Counted from the first letter of the stretch, positions 1 through 7,308 are shown. The stretch is 30,257 bases of DNA from JBJKSO01 sp046703825 (GCA_046703825.1 JBJKSO010000099.1:1-30257), one strand, 5' to 3'. The notes: generated by a model not told the origin, from the sequence alone. A program made the numbers and translations.

Positions 1-267
1 GAGCCGATGGCCAGCGGGGCGCCCGTGCTGGGCACCGGCGTCGGTGGGGTCCAGGAGGTGGCCGAGGGCGCCGCGCTACTGGTTGAGCCTGCCGACCGGC
101 AAGCATGGGTAGAGCAGCTGCGCCGCCTGCGGCGGGACGAACCGCTGCGCACCCACCTGCGCGGGCTGGGGCTGCAGCGGGCCGGGCGTTACAGCTGGGA
201 GCGGTCCGCCGCGCTCCATCGCCGGGTCTTGGCCCAGGAGTTGCTCGAGGTGAGTCAGCGCAGGTAG
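1..267 (+). CDS. GT4-family glycosyltransferase, C-terminal fragment
   Basis: The reading frame is open from the first base, so this is the 3' end of a gene that begins outside the window. About 88 codons remain. The fragment starts EPMASGAPVLGTGVGG and continues through EV..GAALLVEPAD. This is the nucleotide-sugar binding segment of family GT4 (Glycos_transf_1, PF00534), where the E of E-x-MA-x-G and the following G-G-x-x-E contact the donor. The rest is the usual C-terminal helix that packs back on the N-terminal domain (RAGRYSWERSAALHRRVL). Such enzymes transfer sugars to lipid carriers, polysaccharides or small molecules; acceptor and donor cannot be read from this piece. The stop overlaps the end of the convergent MreB-like gene by 13 bp. 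Confidence 0.85.
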   Translation, partial: EPMASGAPVLGTGVGGVQEVAEGAALLVEPADRQAWVEQLRRLRRDEPLRTHLRGLGLQRAGRYSWERSAALHRRVLAQELLEVSQRR

Positions 268-1076
268 AGGAGCCCGTGGCTCCCGAGGGCCTCGATCCGC
301 CCCAGAGCCACCTCGGTGCCCTTGACGGCGCAGTGGGCGGGATCGGCCACCACCGTCGCCGCCATGGCGGTGCTCCCGCTGATCAGCCGGGCCAGTCGGG
401 GCAGCTCCAGGCTGCGGCCGGCCAGCACCCAGCCGCGGTCCCGGGCGGCCGCCCGCACCCCCTCGGGCAACTCCGCCAGCAGCTCCGCCAGCAACGATGC
501 CAGCTCCGCCGAGAGCGGCTCGCGCTCCCAGCTGGCGCCCCCCCCAGGCACGGCCAGGGCGCGGTGGGCAAGCAGCCCCTCGTGGCACACCACCGCCGCC
601 TCGGCCGAGCGGGAGCTGAGTAGCAGGATGGGCACGGGGATCCACGCCCCCACCGGCTGGCCCGACCCCAGAGCCGCCGCCAGCGGGAGGTCCATCATGT
701 GGGCCATCCGGGCCCCGGAACCCAGCGCCGCCTCCAGCAGCACCCGGCGCCCGGCGGTCGAGAGCCCAGCCGGAACCCCCACCATCAGCTCGTGCCGGGA
801 AAAGAGCAGGCGGCCGACCACCCGCGTGATCAGCAGGCGCAGCAGCTCGCCGGCGCCCTCGGGATCCGCCAGCTCGTCCACCCCCATCGGCCAGCTGAGG
901 TGGCGGCCGGTGGCACCTGCCTGCTCCAGGGCGGCGGTGCCGAAGCTAGTGCCCCGCTGCGAGCCGGGAGCAGATCGGCGGATCACCGCCGGCTCCTCCA
1001 GGAGCATCCCGTCGCCGCGGGCCCAGACCGCGACGCGGTCGCACGAGAGCTCGACGCCGAAGCGGCGGGACGCCAC
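255..1076 (-). CDS. Divergent MreB/Mbl-like actin homologue lacking nucleotide-binding motifs
   Basis: 273 aa from a GTG two bases after the murA stop; typical MreB has about 335-350 aa. Alignment by eye to MreB is clear in several places. The N-terminal strand and EEPAVI correspond to the EPS(V/A)VAI segment. VPAGLSTAGRRVLLEAAL (res. 101-118) followed by DLPLAAALGSGQPV matches MreB VP-G-T..E-RAV-EAA, EPMAAAIGAGLPV. Near the C-terminus, VLAGRSLELPRLARLI and VVADPAHCAVKGT (res. 243-254) match the adenosine-motif and DPLTCVA-GTG regions. The ATPase signatures are lost: phosphate-1 D-G-T-N is FGVELSCDR (res. 6-14), and phosphate-2 DIGGGT is LLLSSRSA (res. 151-158). The roughly 70 residues forming subdomain IIB are largely missing (res. 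170-215). It is last in the prmC-murA operon. Inference: a non-polymerising or non-hydrolysing actin-fold scaffold linked to wall synthesis. A decaying paralogue is the alternative. Confidence 0.75.
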   Translation of the reverse strand: MASRRFGVELSCDRVAVWARGDGMLLEEPAVIRRSAPGSQRGTSFGTAALEQAGATGRHLSWPMGVDELADPEGAGELLRLLITRVVGRLLFSRHELMVGVPAGLSTAGRRVLLEAALGSGARMAHMMDLPLAAALGSGQPVGAWIPVPILLLSSRSAEAAVVCHEGLLAHRALAVPGGGASWEREPLSAELASLLAELLAELPEGVRAAARDRGWVLAGRSLELPRLARLISGSTAMAATVVADPAHCAVKGTEVALGRIEALGSHGLLYLR

Positions 1077-1078
1077 GC

Positions 1079-2359
1079 CTAGCCCGAAAGCGCGGCAGGC
1101 TCCGGCCGGAGCCGCCGGAGCCTGGCCCCGAGGCCGGCCAGCTTGCCCACCAGGTTCTCGTAGCCGCGGTCCAGGTGGTGGACGTTGCTGCAGGTCGTGG
1201 TGCCCTCGGCGCACATGCCGGCGATGACCAACGCTGCCCCGGAGCGGATGTCGGAGATCGAGAGTTCCGCCCCTTGCAGCGGCACCGAACCGCGCACGAT
1301 CGCGCTGCGCCCGAACAGCTCGATGCGGGCCCCCAGCCGCCAGAGCTCCTCGACGTGGCGGAACCGGTTCTCGAAGAGCGCCTCGGACACGGTGCTGACC
1401 CCCTGCGCCTGGGTCATCAGCGCCACGTACTGAGCCTGCAGATCGGTGGCGAAGCCGGGGTGGGGCCAGGTGGTCATGTCCACAGAGCGCAGGCCGCCGG
1501 CGCGGGTGACGCGCATCCAGCTGGCCCCCTCCTCCACCTCGCAGCCGGCCCAGCGCAGCTTGCGCACCACGTGGCCCAGGTCCTCACAGAACAGCCGGTC
1601 GATGACGACGTCGCCGCCGGTGGCAGCCACCGCCATCGCGAAGGTGCCGGCCTCGATGTAGTCGGCACGCACGCGGTGCATTCCCGGGTGCAGCCGCTCC
1701 ACGCCCTCGATGACGATCCGGTCGCCGCCGGCTCCCCAGATCCGCGCCCCCATGGCCTGAAGGCACAGCGCCAGGTCGACCACGTGCGGCTCCCGGGCGG
1801 CGTTGGAGATGACCGTGATCCCGTCGGCCCGGGCAGCGGCCATCATGAGGTTCTCGGTGCCGGTGACCGTCGGCATGTCCAACTGGATGTGGGCCCCGCG
1901 CAGCCGGGTGGCCCGAGCTCGGATCGTGGTCTCCTCCTCCACCACGTCGGCCCCCATCGCCCGCAGGCCCTCGAGGTGCTGCTCGACCCGGCGCATGCCG
2001 ATGTCGTCACCGCCCGGCATCGGCACGCGCGCCTCACCTCGGGAGGCCACCAGAGGGCCCAAGAGAAGCAGCGAAGCCCGCATTCGCTTGGCCGTCTCCG
2101 GATCCGGCTCCACAGAGGTCAGCTGCCGGGCGTCCAGCTCGGCCCAGCCGTCCGCCCGGTCCACCTTGACACCGAGACCTCGCAGCAGGCGGGCCATGGT
2201 CTCGACGTCCTCGATGCCCGGCAGGTTGCCCAGCCGCAGCGGTCCGTCCGCCAGCAGTGCCGCTGCCATCTGCGGCAGGGCGGCGTTCTTGCTGCCGCTG
2301 ACGGTCACCTCGCCCCGAAGCGGCACCCCGCCCTCCATCTCCAGGAGCTCGTCGCTCAC
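1079..2359 (-). CDS. murA: UDP-N-acetylglucosamine 1-carboxyvinyltransferase (MurA), Asp active-site type
   Basis: Catalyses the first committed peptidoglycan step, transfer of enolpyruvate from PEP to UDP-GlcNAc in the cytoplasm. 426 aa from GTG at 2359, 10 bp after the wecA-like stop, with an AGGCGG-type ribosome site. An upstream ATG in frame would intrude 84 bases into the neighbour. N-terminus GEVTVSGSKNAALP carries the substrate-binding Lys (K24). The loop MPGGDDIGMRRVEQH (from about res. 114) is the catalytic loop; the residue aligned with E. coli Cys115 is Asp118, codon at 2006-2008. The TTWPHPGFATDLQ segment holds the conserved Asp (E. coli Asp305), and DIRSGAALVIAG holds the conserved Arg (E. 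coli Arg397). The Asp form is known from Mycobacterium and Chlamydia and makes MurA insensitive to fosfomycin. Fully coupled to the downstream MreB-like gene (2-bp gap). Confidence 0.97.
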   Translation of the reverse strand: MSDELLEMEGGVPLRGEVTVSGSKNAALPQMAAALLADGPLRLGNLPGIEDVETMARLLRGLGVKVDRADGWAELDARQLTSVEPDPETAKRMRASLLLLGPLVASRGEARVPMPGGDDIGMRRVEQHLEGLRAMGADVVEEETTIRARATRLRGAHIQLDMPTVTGTENLMMAAARADGITVISNAAREPHVVDLALCLQAMGARIWGAGGDRIVIEGVERLHPGMHRVRADYIEAGTFAMAVAATGGDVVIDRLFCEDLGHVVRKLRWAGCEVEEGASWMRVTRAGGLRSVDMTTWPHPGFATDLQAQYVALMTQAQGVSTVSEALFENRFRHVEELWRLGARIELFGRSAIVRGSVPLQGAELSISDIRSGAALVIAGMCAEGTTTCSNVHHLDRGYENLVGKLAGLGARLRRLRPEPAALSG

Positions 2360-2369
2360 AGCCGCCGCC

Positions 2370-3461
2370 TCACGGTCTCGGAGGGTCCAAGCCGGCGCTC
2401 TCCCGCCGGCGGTGCACCGCGAAGGCCCCCCGGCGCCAAGCACGCCAGAGCACGAGCACCAATGCCAGCACGAAGAGCCCCAGCGCCACCGCCAGGATGC
2501 GGTGGTGGCCGAAGATGGCCAGCCCGACGCAGCCCAGGATGGCGGTGATCAGGTAGAAGGTCACCGACGTCTCCCGGGCGCTCAGTCCCATCGCCAGCAG
2601 GCGGTGGTGCAGGTGGCGAGCATCCGCCTGGGCGATGCGCCCCCCGGCCCGGCGCCGGCGCCAGATGGCGAACGCGGTGTCGCCGATGGGCAGGGCCAAG
2701 GCCAGGACGGGGACGAAGAGAGCCAGGGCGACCGTCACCTTGGCCACCCCCAGCACGGTGATCAGCCCCACCAGCATCCCGAGCACGTGGCTGCCCGAGT
2801 CGCCCATGAAGATGCGCGCCGGGGCGAAGTTGAAGACGAGGAAGCCCAGGCAGCAGCCGATCAGTGCCGCCGACAGCAGGATCACGTCGCCCTGGTGCGG
2901 GCTGATTCCGAGACGGTTGACCGCCGCCAGATAGAGCACCCCGCCCACGATCGCCACCACCCCGGCGGCGAGGCCGTCCACCCCGTCCAGGAGGTTGATG
3001 GAGTTCTGCATCCCCACCAGCCAGACCACCGTGACCGGGACCGCCGCCCAACCCAGCACGATGGCCAGCCCAGGCAGATGCACCGAGGTGATGGTGATGC
3101 CGAAGGACCACGCCACCAGCAGCGAGCAGATGATCTGGATCACCAACTTGGTCCAAAAGCGCAGGCCCAGGATGTCGTCGGCGGCGAGCAGCCCGCCCAC
3201 CGCCAGGGTGATCGCCACCATTTCTGGCCAGATGCGGATGCTGCGGCCGAATACGGCCACCGCGACCACGAAGCCGGCCATGATCGCTAGCCCGCCCAGA
3301 CGCCCGGTGGCGCGGGCGTGGATGTGGCGGCCGCCGGGCTGGTCCACCGCGCCCAGCTTCACGCTGAGCCAGCGGCTGACGGGCACGGCCAGCATCGTTA
3401 CCGCCGCCGCCAGGACCATGATCGGGACCGCAATCAGGAAGTGATGCTGCGGTGTCGGCAA
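2370..3461 (-). CDS. wecA: Undecaprenyl-phosphate GlcNAc/MurNAc-type phospho-sugar transferase (WecA/TagO/MraY superfamily)
   Basis: Integral membrane enzyme, 363 aa, about ten hydrophobic helices. It should transfer a sugar 1-phosphate (most likely GlcNAc-1-P) from a UDP-sugar to undecaprenyl phosphate at the inner face of the membrane, starting teichoic acid, arabinogalactan-like or surface polysaccharide synthesis. Family motifs in order: AADDILGL with the Asp pair at 95-96, NSINLLDGVDGLAAG (153-167), FNFAPARIFMGDSGS with D221, and the loop HLHHRLL (283-289) of the polyprenyl-P GlcNAc-1-P transferases. The HxHH pattern favours WecA/TagO over MraY. Starts with TTG, preceded by GAGGT about 6 bases upstream and 14 bp after the glyA stop. 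The C-terminal tail after the last helix is Arg-rich and cytoplasmic. Which polymer it primes is not visible here. Confidence 0.93.
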   Translation of the reverse strand: MPTPQHHFLIAVPIMVLAAAVTMLAVPVSRWLSVKLGAVDQPGGRHIHARATGRLGGLAIMAGFVVAVAVFGRSIRIWPEMVAITLAVGGLLAADDILGLRFWTKLVIQIICSLLVAWSFGITITSVHLPGLAIVLGWAAVPVTVVWLVGMQNSINLLDGVDGLAAGVVAIVGGVLYLAAVNRLGISPHQGDVILLSAALIGCCLGFLVFNFAPARIFMGDSGSHVLGMLVGLITVLGVAKVTVALALFVPVLALALPIGDTAFAIWRRRRAGGRIAQADARHLHHRLLAMGLSARETSVTFYLITAILGCVGLAIFGHHRILAVALGLFVLALVLVLWRAWRRGAFAVHRRRESAGLDPPRP

Positions 3462-3475
3462 CTGGGACCTCTACA

Positions 3476-4732
3476 TCAAGCGTAGGGAAGTGGGAATGCC
3501 TCGCAGAGCGCCGCCGCCCGACCCGCCACCTCGCGCCGTACCGAGGGGTCGTCGAGACCCTCGATCATCCGGCTGATCAGCTCGGCGATCTCGTCCATCT
3601 CGGCCAGACCCATGCCCCGGGTGGTCACCGCCGGGGTGCCCAGCCGGATTCCGCTGGGATTGAACTTGCTGGCCTCATCGAACGGAATTGAGTTGCGGTT
3701 GACAGTGATGTGGACCTGGTCGAAGGCGTCCTGCACCTCGCGGCCCTTGCGCCCGAGCGGCCGCAGGTCGATCAGCATCAGGTGGTTGTCGGTGCCGCCG
3801 CTGACCAGCCGCAATCCCCGGTCCAAAAGCCCCTGGGCCAGCTGGCGGGCATTGCCCACCACCCGCTGCGCGTAGTCCTTCATCTCCGGCTGACCCCAGG
3901 CGTGCAGCGCCACCGCCTTGCCGGCGATGGCGTGCAGCAGCGGGCCACCCTGAACGCCAGGGAAAACCGCCTTGTCGATCGCCTTGGCGTGTTCCTCGGG
4001 GCACAGCACCATGCCGCCCCAGGGTCCGCGCAGGGTCTTGTGGGTGGTCAGGGTGACGGCGTCGGCATAGGGGACGGGGCTGGGGTGGGCGCCGCCCGCC
4101 ACCAGGCCGGCGAAGTGCGCCATGTCCACCACCAGCCGGCAGCCCGCCTCGTTGGCGATCTCCCGGGTCCGGGGGAAGTCGAAGACGCGCGGGTAGGCGC
4201 TTGCCCCCACCACCAGGATCGCTGGCTGCACCTCGAGCACCCGCTGGCGCAGCTGGTCGTAGTCCAACTGCTCGGTCTCGCGGTTGACCCCGTAGTGCTC
4301 GGCTCGGTAGACGATGCCGCTGAAGCTCACCGGGGAGCCGTGCGTCAGGTGGCCACCGTGGCTCAGATCCATACCCAAGAGCGTGTCGCCGGGCTGGCAG
4401 AAGGCCATGTAGGCGGCGGCGTTGGCGGTGCTGCCGCAGTGGGGCTGGACGTTGGCGTGCTCGGCGCCGAACAGCTCGCAGGCCCTGGCCTGGCAGAGCC
4501 GCTCCAGCTCGTCCACGACCTCGCAGCCGCCGTAGTAGCGCTTGCCTGGAGTCCCCTCGGCGTACTTGTTGGTGAGCCAGGAACCCACCGCCTGTAGCAC
4601 CGCCGGGCTGGCCACGTTCTCGGAGGGGATCAGCTCCAGGGTCTGCTGCTGCCGGTGCAGCTCGCGATCGAGCAGCGCGGCCAGGTCCGGATCGGCCTCT
4701 TGGAGGGCTGTGCGCTTGCCGGTTGCAATCAC
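3476..4732 (-). CDS. glyA: Serine hydroxymethyltransferase
   Basis: PLP enzyme interconverting serine plus tetrahydrofolate with glycine plus 5,10-methylene-THF, the main source of one-carbon units. 418 aa from GTG at 4732, the normal family length. TTG at 4735 is an equally possible start, and AGGA lies just upstream overlapping the tsaC stop. Visible landmarks: ELIPSENVAS (res. 33-42), NKYAEGTPGKRYYGGCE (55-71), HCGSTANAAAYMA, the DMAHFAGLVAGG strand with the PLP-binding Asp and His (203-214), and the Schiff-base lysine K232 in LTTHKTLRGPWGG. The C-terminus has SGIRLGTPAVTTRGM. Usual RGPRGG is RGPWGG here, a small variation. Sits between tsaC (7-bp gap) and wecA in one operon, a linkage also common in actinobacteria and Chloroflexota. 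Confidence 0.97.
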   Translation of the reverse strand: MIATGKRTALQEADPDLAALLDRELHRQQQTLELIPSENVASPAVLQAVGSWLTNKYAEGTPGKRYYGGCEVVDELERLCQARACELFGAEHANVQPHCGSTANAAAYMAFCQPGDTLLGMDLSHGGHLTHGSPVSFSGIVYRAEHYGVNRETEQLDYDQLRQRVLEVQPAILVVGASAYPRVFDFPRTREIANEAGCRLVVDMAHFAGLVAGGAHPSPVPYADAVTLTTHKTLRGPWGGMVLCPEEHAKAIDKAVFPGVQGGPLLHAIAGKAVALHAWGQPEMKDYAQRVVGNARQLAQGLLDRGLRLVSGGTDNHLMLIDLRPLGRKGREVQDAFDQVHITVNRNSIPFDEASKFNPSGIRLGTPAVTTRGMGLAEMDEIAELISRMIEGLDDPSVRREVAGRAAALCEAFPLPYA

Positions 4733-4739
4733 CAAATTC

Positions 4740-5363
4740 CTAGCTCCGTGCCCCCGGGACCGGCAGTCCGAGTTCGCTCGGGCCCAGCCTGCCCTGCCGC
4801 ACCAGGACCGGCGGGTCCCGGCTGAGGTCGAGTATAGATGAGGCCTCCCCGGTTGCCTGCGATGGATGAGGGTCAGCAAGCGCGCCATCCAGGCCGGGCA
4901 GGGCGGCCACCGCCGCCTCGGCACTCGTCACTGGAGCGTCCCCGTGGACGTTGGCACTGGTGGTAGCGAGTGCCCCCGCCTGCCGCAGCAGCTCCAGCGC
5001 CAGCGCGTGCTTGGGAATCCGCACCCCCACCGTGGACCCGCCCAGGCCGGCGGCGGGGGGACGCCCGGCCAGTATCAGGGTGAGCGGCCCCGGCCAGTGT
5101 CGGTCCGCCAACTCCCTGGCTTTTTGGTTCCAGATCAGGTAGCGGTCCAGCTCGGCCGCCGTCGAGACCATCAGGATCAGGGGCTGGGTTGAGGGCCGGC
5201 CCTTGAGCACCGAGATCCTACGCACCGCCTCCGGATGCTCCACGCTGGCGGCGAGTCCGTAGACGGTGTCGGTGGGGAAGCCGATCACGGCGCCCCTTCG
5301 GAGCAAGCTCGCCGCCCGCTCGACCGAGCGCTCCCCCCGCCAGACCCGGGCGCTGGGGCTCAA
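4740..5363 (-). CDS. tsaC: L-threonylcarbamoyladenylate synthase (TsaC/YwlC/Sua5 family)
   Basis: Makes threonylcarbamoyl-AMP from threonine, bicarbonate and ATP for the t6A37 modification of ANN-decoding tRNAs. 207 aa, so the short TsaC/YrdC form without the Sua5 C-terminal domain. The YrdC fold signatures are clear: IGFPTDTVYGLAA (res. 27-39), LKGRPSTQPLILMV (53-66), the HWPGPLTLIL strand, VGVRIPKHALAL, and TTSANVHGDAP with the nucleotide-contacting Ser-Ala-Asn. The chosen start is a TTG overlapping the prmC stop as TTGA, which implies translational coupling; no better start lies before the first domain strand. Position after prmC is the classical prmC-ywlC arrangement. Confidence 0.93.
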   Translation of the reverse strand: MSPSARVWRGERSVERAASLLRRGAVIGFPTDTVYGLAASVEHPEAVRRISVLKGRPSTQPLILMVSTAAELDRYLIWNQKARELADRHWPGPLTLILAGRPPAAGLGGSTVGVRIPKHALALELLRQAGALATTSANVHGDAPVTSAEAAVAALPGLDGALADPHPSQATGEASSILDLSRDPPVLVRQGRLGPSELGLPVPGARS

Positions 5364-6256
5364 GGCCGCACCACCTCCACCACCCGCGGCCGCCGGGTCA
5401 GGTCGGCGTGTGACGAGACCTCCGCCCCCGGCCAGCGCTCCGAGAAAAGATCCGCCACCTGCCGGGCGCGCCGCGGGTCGACCTCCAAAAGAATCCTCGA
5501 TCGCTTGGCGGTGACCCGGTCCAGCACCTCAGCCAGGGAGCGGTAGGTGAAAAGGCCGTCGTCTCCGGCCTCGAGCGCCAGGCGCGGCTCGTGCTCACCC
5601 ACCTCCGGGTCCAACTGCAGCCACTCCGAGGAGGTCACGTAGGGCGGGTTGCTCACCACCAGGTCGTAGGGCCGCCGCGGGTGCAGCCCACGCCAGTCCG
5701 CGGCCACCACCGACACCCGCCCCAGGACGTGGTGCCGGCCCGCGTTCTCCCGGGCCACCTCGACCGCGATCTCCGATACGTCGACCGCCTCCACCTGAGC
5801 CGTGGGAACCAGTACCGCCAGCGTCACCGCCACGCAGCCGCTTCCCGTCCCCAGATCAACCACCTGCGCCCCCCCGTCCCACTCGCGACACCGGTCTACC
5901 CCGAGCCGGGCGAGCAGTTCGGTGTCGGGTCTCGGGATCAGGACGCCCGGTCGCACCGCGAATGCCAGGCCCATGAACTCGCGCTCGCCGGTCAGGTAGG
6001 CAACCGGCGTCCGCCGCGCCCGCGCCGCCAGCAACGGTCTGAAGCGGGCCAGCTCGCCCTCTCCCAAGGGGCGGTCGAACTGCAAATAGAGGTCGAGCCG
6101 GCCGACCTGGAGAGCGTGGGCCAGAAGCAGCTCCGCGTCGAGCCGGGCGGTGGCCAGGCCCACCCGCGCCAGATGCGCAGTGGCGCGCCGCAGCACCTCG
6201 ATCAGCGCCAGCGAGGGCTGCGACTCCTCGCCGGCAGGGTCAGCCAGCGCCGGCAC
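5360..6256 (-). CDS. prmC: Peptide chain release factor N5-glutamine methyltransferase
   Basis: SAM-dependent enzyme that methylates the Gln of the GGQ motif in RF1 and RF2. 298 aa. N-terminal helical domain (about res. 15-95) contains ARLDAELLLAHAL and TPVAYLTGEREFMG. The Rossmann domain follows with VLIPRPDTELL (106-115), the SAM loop VVDLGTGSGCVAV (132-144), and the catalytic NPPY (203-206), the signature of N-methyltransferases acting on Gln/Asn/adenine. Starts with GTG; there is no convincing ribosome site in front, and it is the first gene of the operon. prfA, the usual upstream partner and substrate, is absent here; a lipoprotein gene is read divergently instead. Confidence 0.96.
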   Translation of the reverse strand: MPALADPAGEESQPSLALIEVLRRATAHLARVGLATARLDAELLLAHALQVGRLDLYLQFDRPLGEGELARFRPLLAARARRTPVAYLTGEREFMGLAFAVRPGVLIPRPDTELLARLGVDRCREWDGGAQVVDLGTGSGCVAVTLAVLVPTAQVEAVDVSEIAVEVARENAGRHHVLGRVSVVAADWRGLHPRRPYDLVVSNPPYVTSSEWLQLDPEVGEHEPRLALEAGDDGLFTYRSLAEVLDRVTAKRSRILLEVDPRRARQVADLFSERWPGAEVSSHADLTRRPRVVEVVRP

Positions 6257-6344
6257 GGCGCCCGGGAGGGGTGGCGGTAGGTGCCAACGTCACCCACTGA
6301 GCCTACCCACGGACGCGCTAACTTGCTTCCCTTTGACAGATCGG

Positions 6345-6374
6345 CGTCTTCGGCGGCGGGCGCCGCCGAAGACG
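6345..6374. repeat. Perfect 14-bp inverted repeat with 2-nt spacer
   Basis: Left arm CGTCTTCGGCGGCG, spacer GG, right arm CGCCGCCGAAGACG, with no mismatch. It lies in the 140-bp divergent region between prmC and the lipoprotein gene, 22 bp before the lipoprotein ATG. No gene ends here, so it is not an ordinary terminator. A TTGACA hexamer sits at 6333-6338 just before it, but no matching -10 is seen. It could be a dual operator or a 5' hairpin of the lipoprotein mRNA. Confidence 0.6.
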
Positions 6375-6396
6375 GCCGACCCGCCTGGCGCACCAT

Positions 6397-6972
6397 ATGC
6401 TGGTGACTTCTGGCCTCCCGCACCCGGCTAAGCTGGCGGCGCTGCTCCTCCTGGGCGTGCTGGTGGCGGGATGCGCCCCGGCCGGCAACCAGTCCAAGCC
6501 CAAGGCCCTGGAGACCGTACATCGCCGTGCCTCCACAATCGGCAGTGCACCCGGCTCCTGCCCGGGCGGGGCGGCCACCCCGACAACCACGCTGCCTTCC
6601 TTTGGAACCGTGGTGGGGACGGCACCGGTGTTTCTGCGGGCTGCCCCCGGCAAGTTAGGACTGCGATTCATCGTGGCGGGGTTTCGCCGCAAGCGGGTGG
6701 GCCTCTACGCGATCAAGACAGACTGGGTGCTGGCTCCCAACTACCAGGGGTCGGCGGTCTTGAGCGGGAAGAATCTGCGCAATCAGAAGCCGGTTGAATT
6801 CCAGTTCAACGGCGCCACCAGCAACCGGCAGACGCTCTCGATCACCTCCGCCTCGACCACCTACGACACCGTGCGGGGCTTGATGGAGATCCCGGCCGCG
6901 GGCTGCTACCAGCTGAAGGTCACGAGCGCCGGGGGCGGCAGCTGGACGGCGGTTTTCGCGGCCGGACGCTGA
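6397..6972 (+). CDS. Predicted lipoprotein of unknown function
   Basis: 191 aa. The first 26 residues form a lipoprotein signal: a short N-region with Lys12, a hydrophobic run LAALLLLGVLV, and lipobox VAGC with the lipid-modified Cys26. The mature part begins with a Ser/Thr/Pro-rich linker including GSAPGSCPGG (Cys55). From about res. 70 it looks like a compact all-beta domain with alternating hydrophobics: FRRKRVGLYAIKTDWVL, a conspicuous TTYDTVRGLMEIPAAGCYQLKV near the end, and a closing GGGSWTAVFAAGR. The ending GCYQLKVTSAGGGSW resembles the last strands of small extracellular beta-sandwich domains, but I do not recognise the family. Cys55 and the late Cys could pair outside the cell. Start at ATG 6397 is chosen for the signal peptide; a GTG two codons later is equally possible. 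No ribosome site is obvious. Confidence 0.75.
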   Translation: MLVTSGLPHPAKLAALLLLGVLVAGCAPAGNQSKPKALETVHRRASTIGSAPGSCPGGAATPTTTLPSFGTVVGTAPVFLRAAPGKLGLRFIVAGFRRKRVGLYAIKTDWVLAPNYQGSAVLSGKNLRNQKPVEFQFNGATSNRQTLSITSASTTYDTVRGLMEIPAAGCYQLKVTSAGGGSWTAVFAAGR

Positions 6973-7003
6973 TGCGGGCTAGGGCTGGCTGAGGAGCGCC
7001 AAG

Positions 7004-7217
7004 ATGCCGGACCCCGTCCGCACGATCCGCTATGAGGCGCCGCATGAAATCGAGTTGCGCTCACTCATCAATGGAGTGCAGGTGCCCCGGTACGAGCAGA
7101 GCCCGATGCGGGTCGGCGAGGTGCTAGTCGGCCCAGGCGTGATCCGGGAAGAGTTGCACCGGCATCACCGCCCTGGAGCAGGAAGAGGCTTGCCGGCTCG
7201 CCACCGGAGACGCCTGA
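7004..7217 (+). pseudogene. Small unknown gene, probably frameshifted
   Basis: ATG at 7004 follows a good ribosome site (GAGGAG at 6991-6996). The first 51 codons look protein-like (RTIRYEAPHEIELRSLING, GEVLVGPGVIREELH). After about base 7160 this frame turns into Arg/Gly-rich, shadow-like sequence running to a stop at 7312. In the next frame, from 7164, the sequence reads ITALEQEEACRLATGDA and stops at 7215-7217. Removing one base around 7157-7163 joins the two into about 70 residues. So either the gene carries a one-base insertion (or sequencing error), or the long 102-aa form is real; in its favour, its stop overlaps the next ATG as ATGA. Function not recognised. Confidence 0.5.
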
Positions 7218-7308
7218 GGTTGGTTGCCCGCGGGCGTTCCCGATCCGCGGGCGGGTCGCTGGTCGTTAGCAGGCGGGCGGCAGGCGGTCGTGCGAGCGAG
7301 GGGACCAC

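Noticed and set aside
1175..2548. Long plus-strand open frame (457 codons) opposite murA
   Set aside because: Gly/His/Arg/Pro-rich shadow typical of the antisense of GC-rich genes; no family features, and the opposite strand is certainly murA.
1803..3290. Long plus-strand open frame (495 codons) opposite murA and the wecA-like gene
   Set aside because: Crosses two well-supported genes on the other strand and has low-complexity Ser/Arg/Gln/His composition.
6333..6338. TTGACA as the -35 of a lipoprotein promoter
   Set aside because: At 16-18 bp downstream there is only GC-rich hairpin sequence, so no -10 partner exists.
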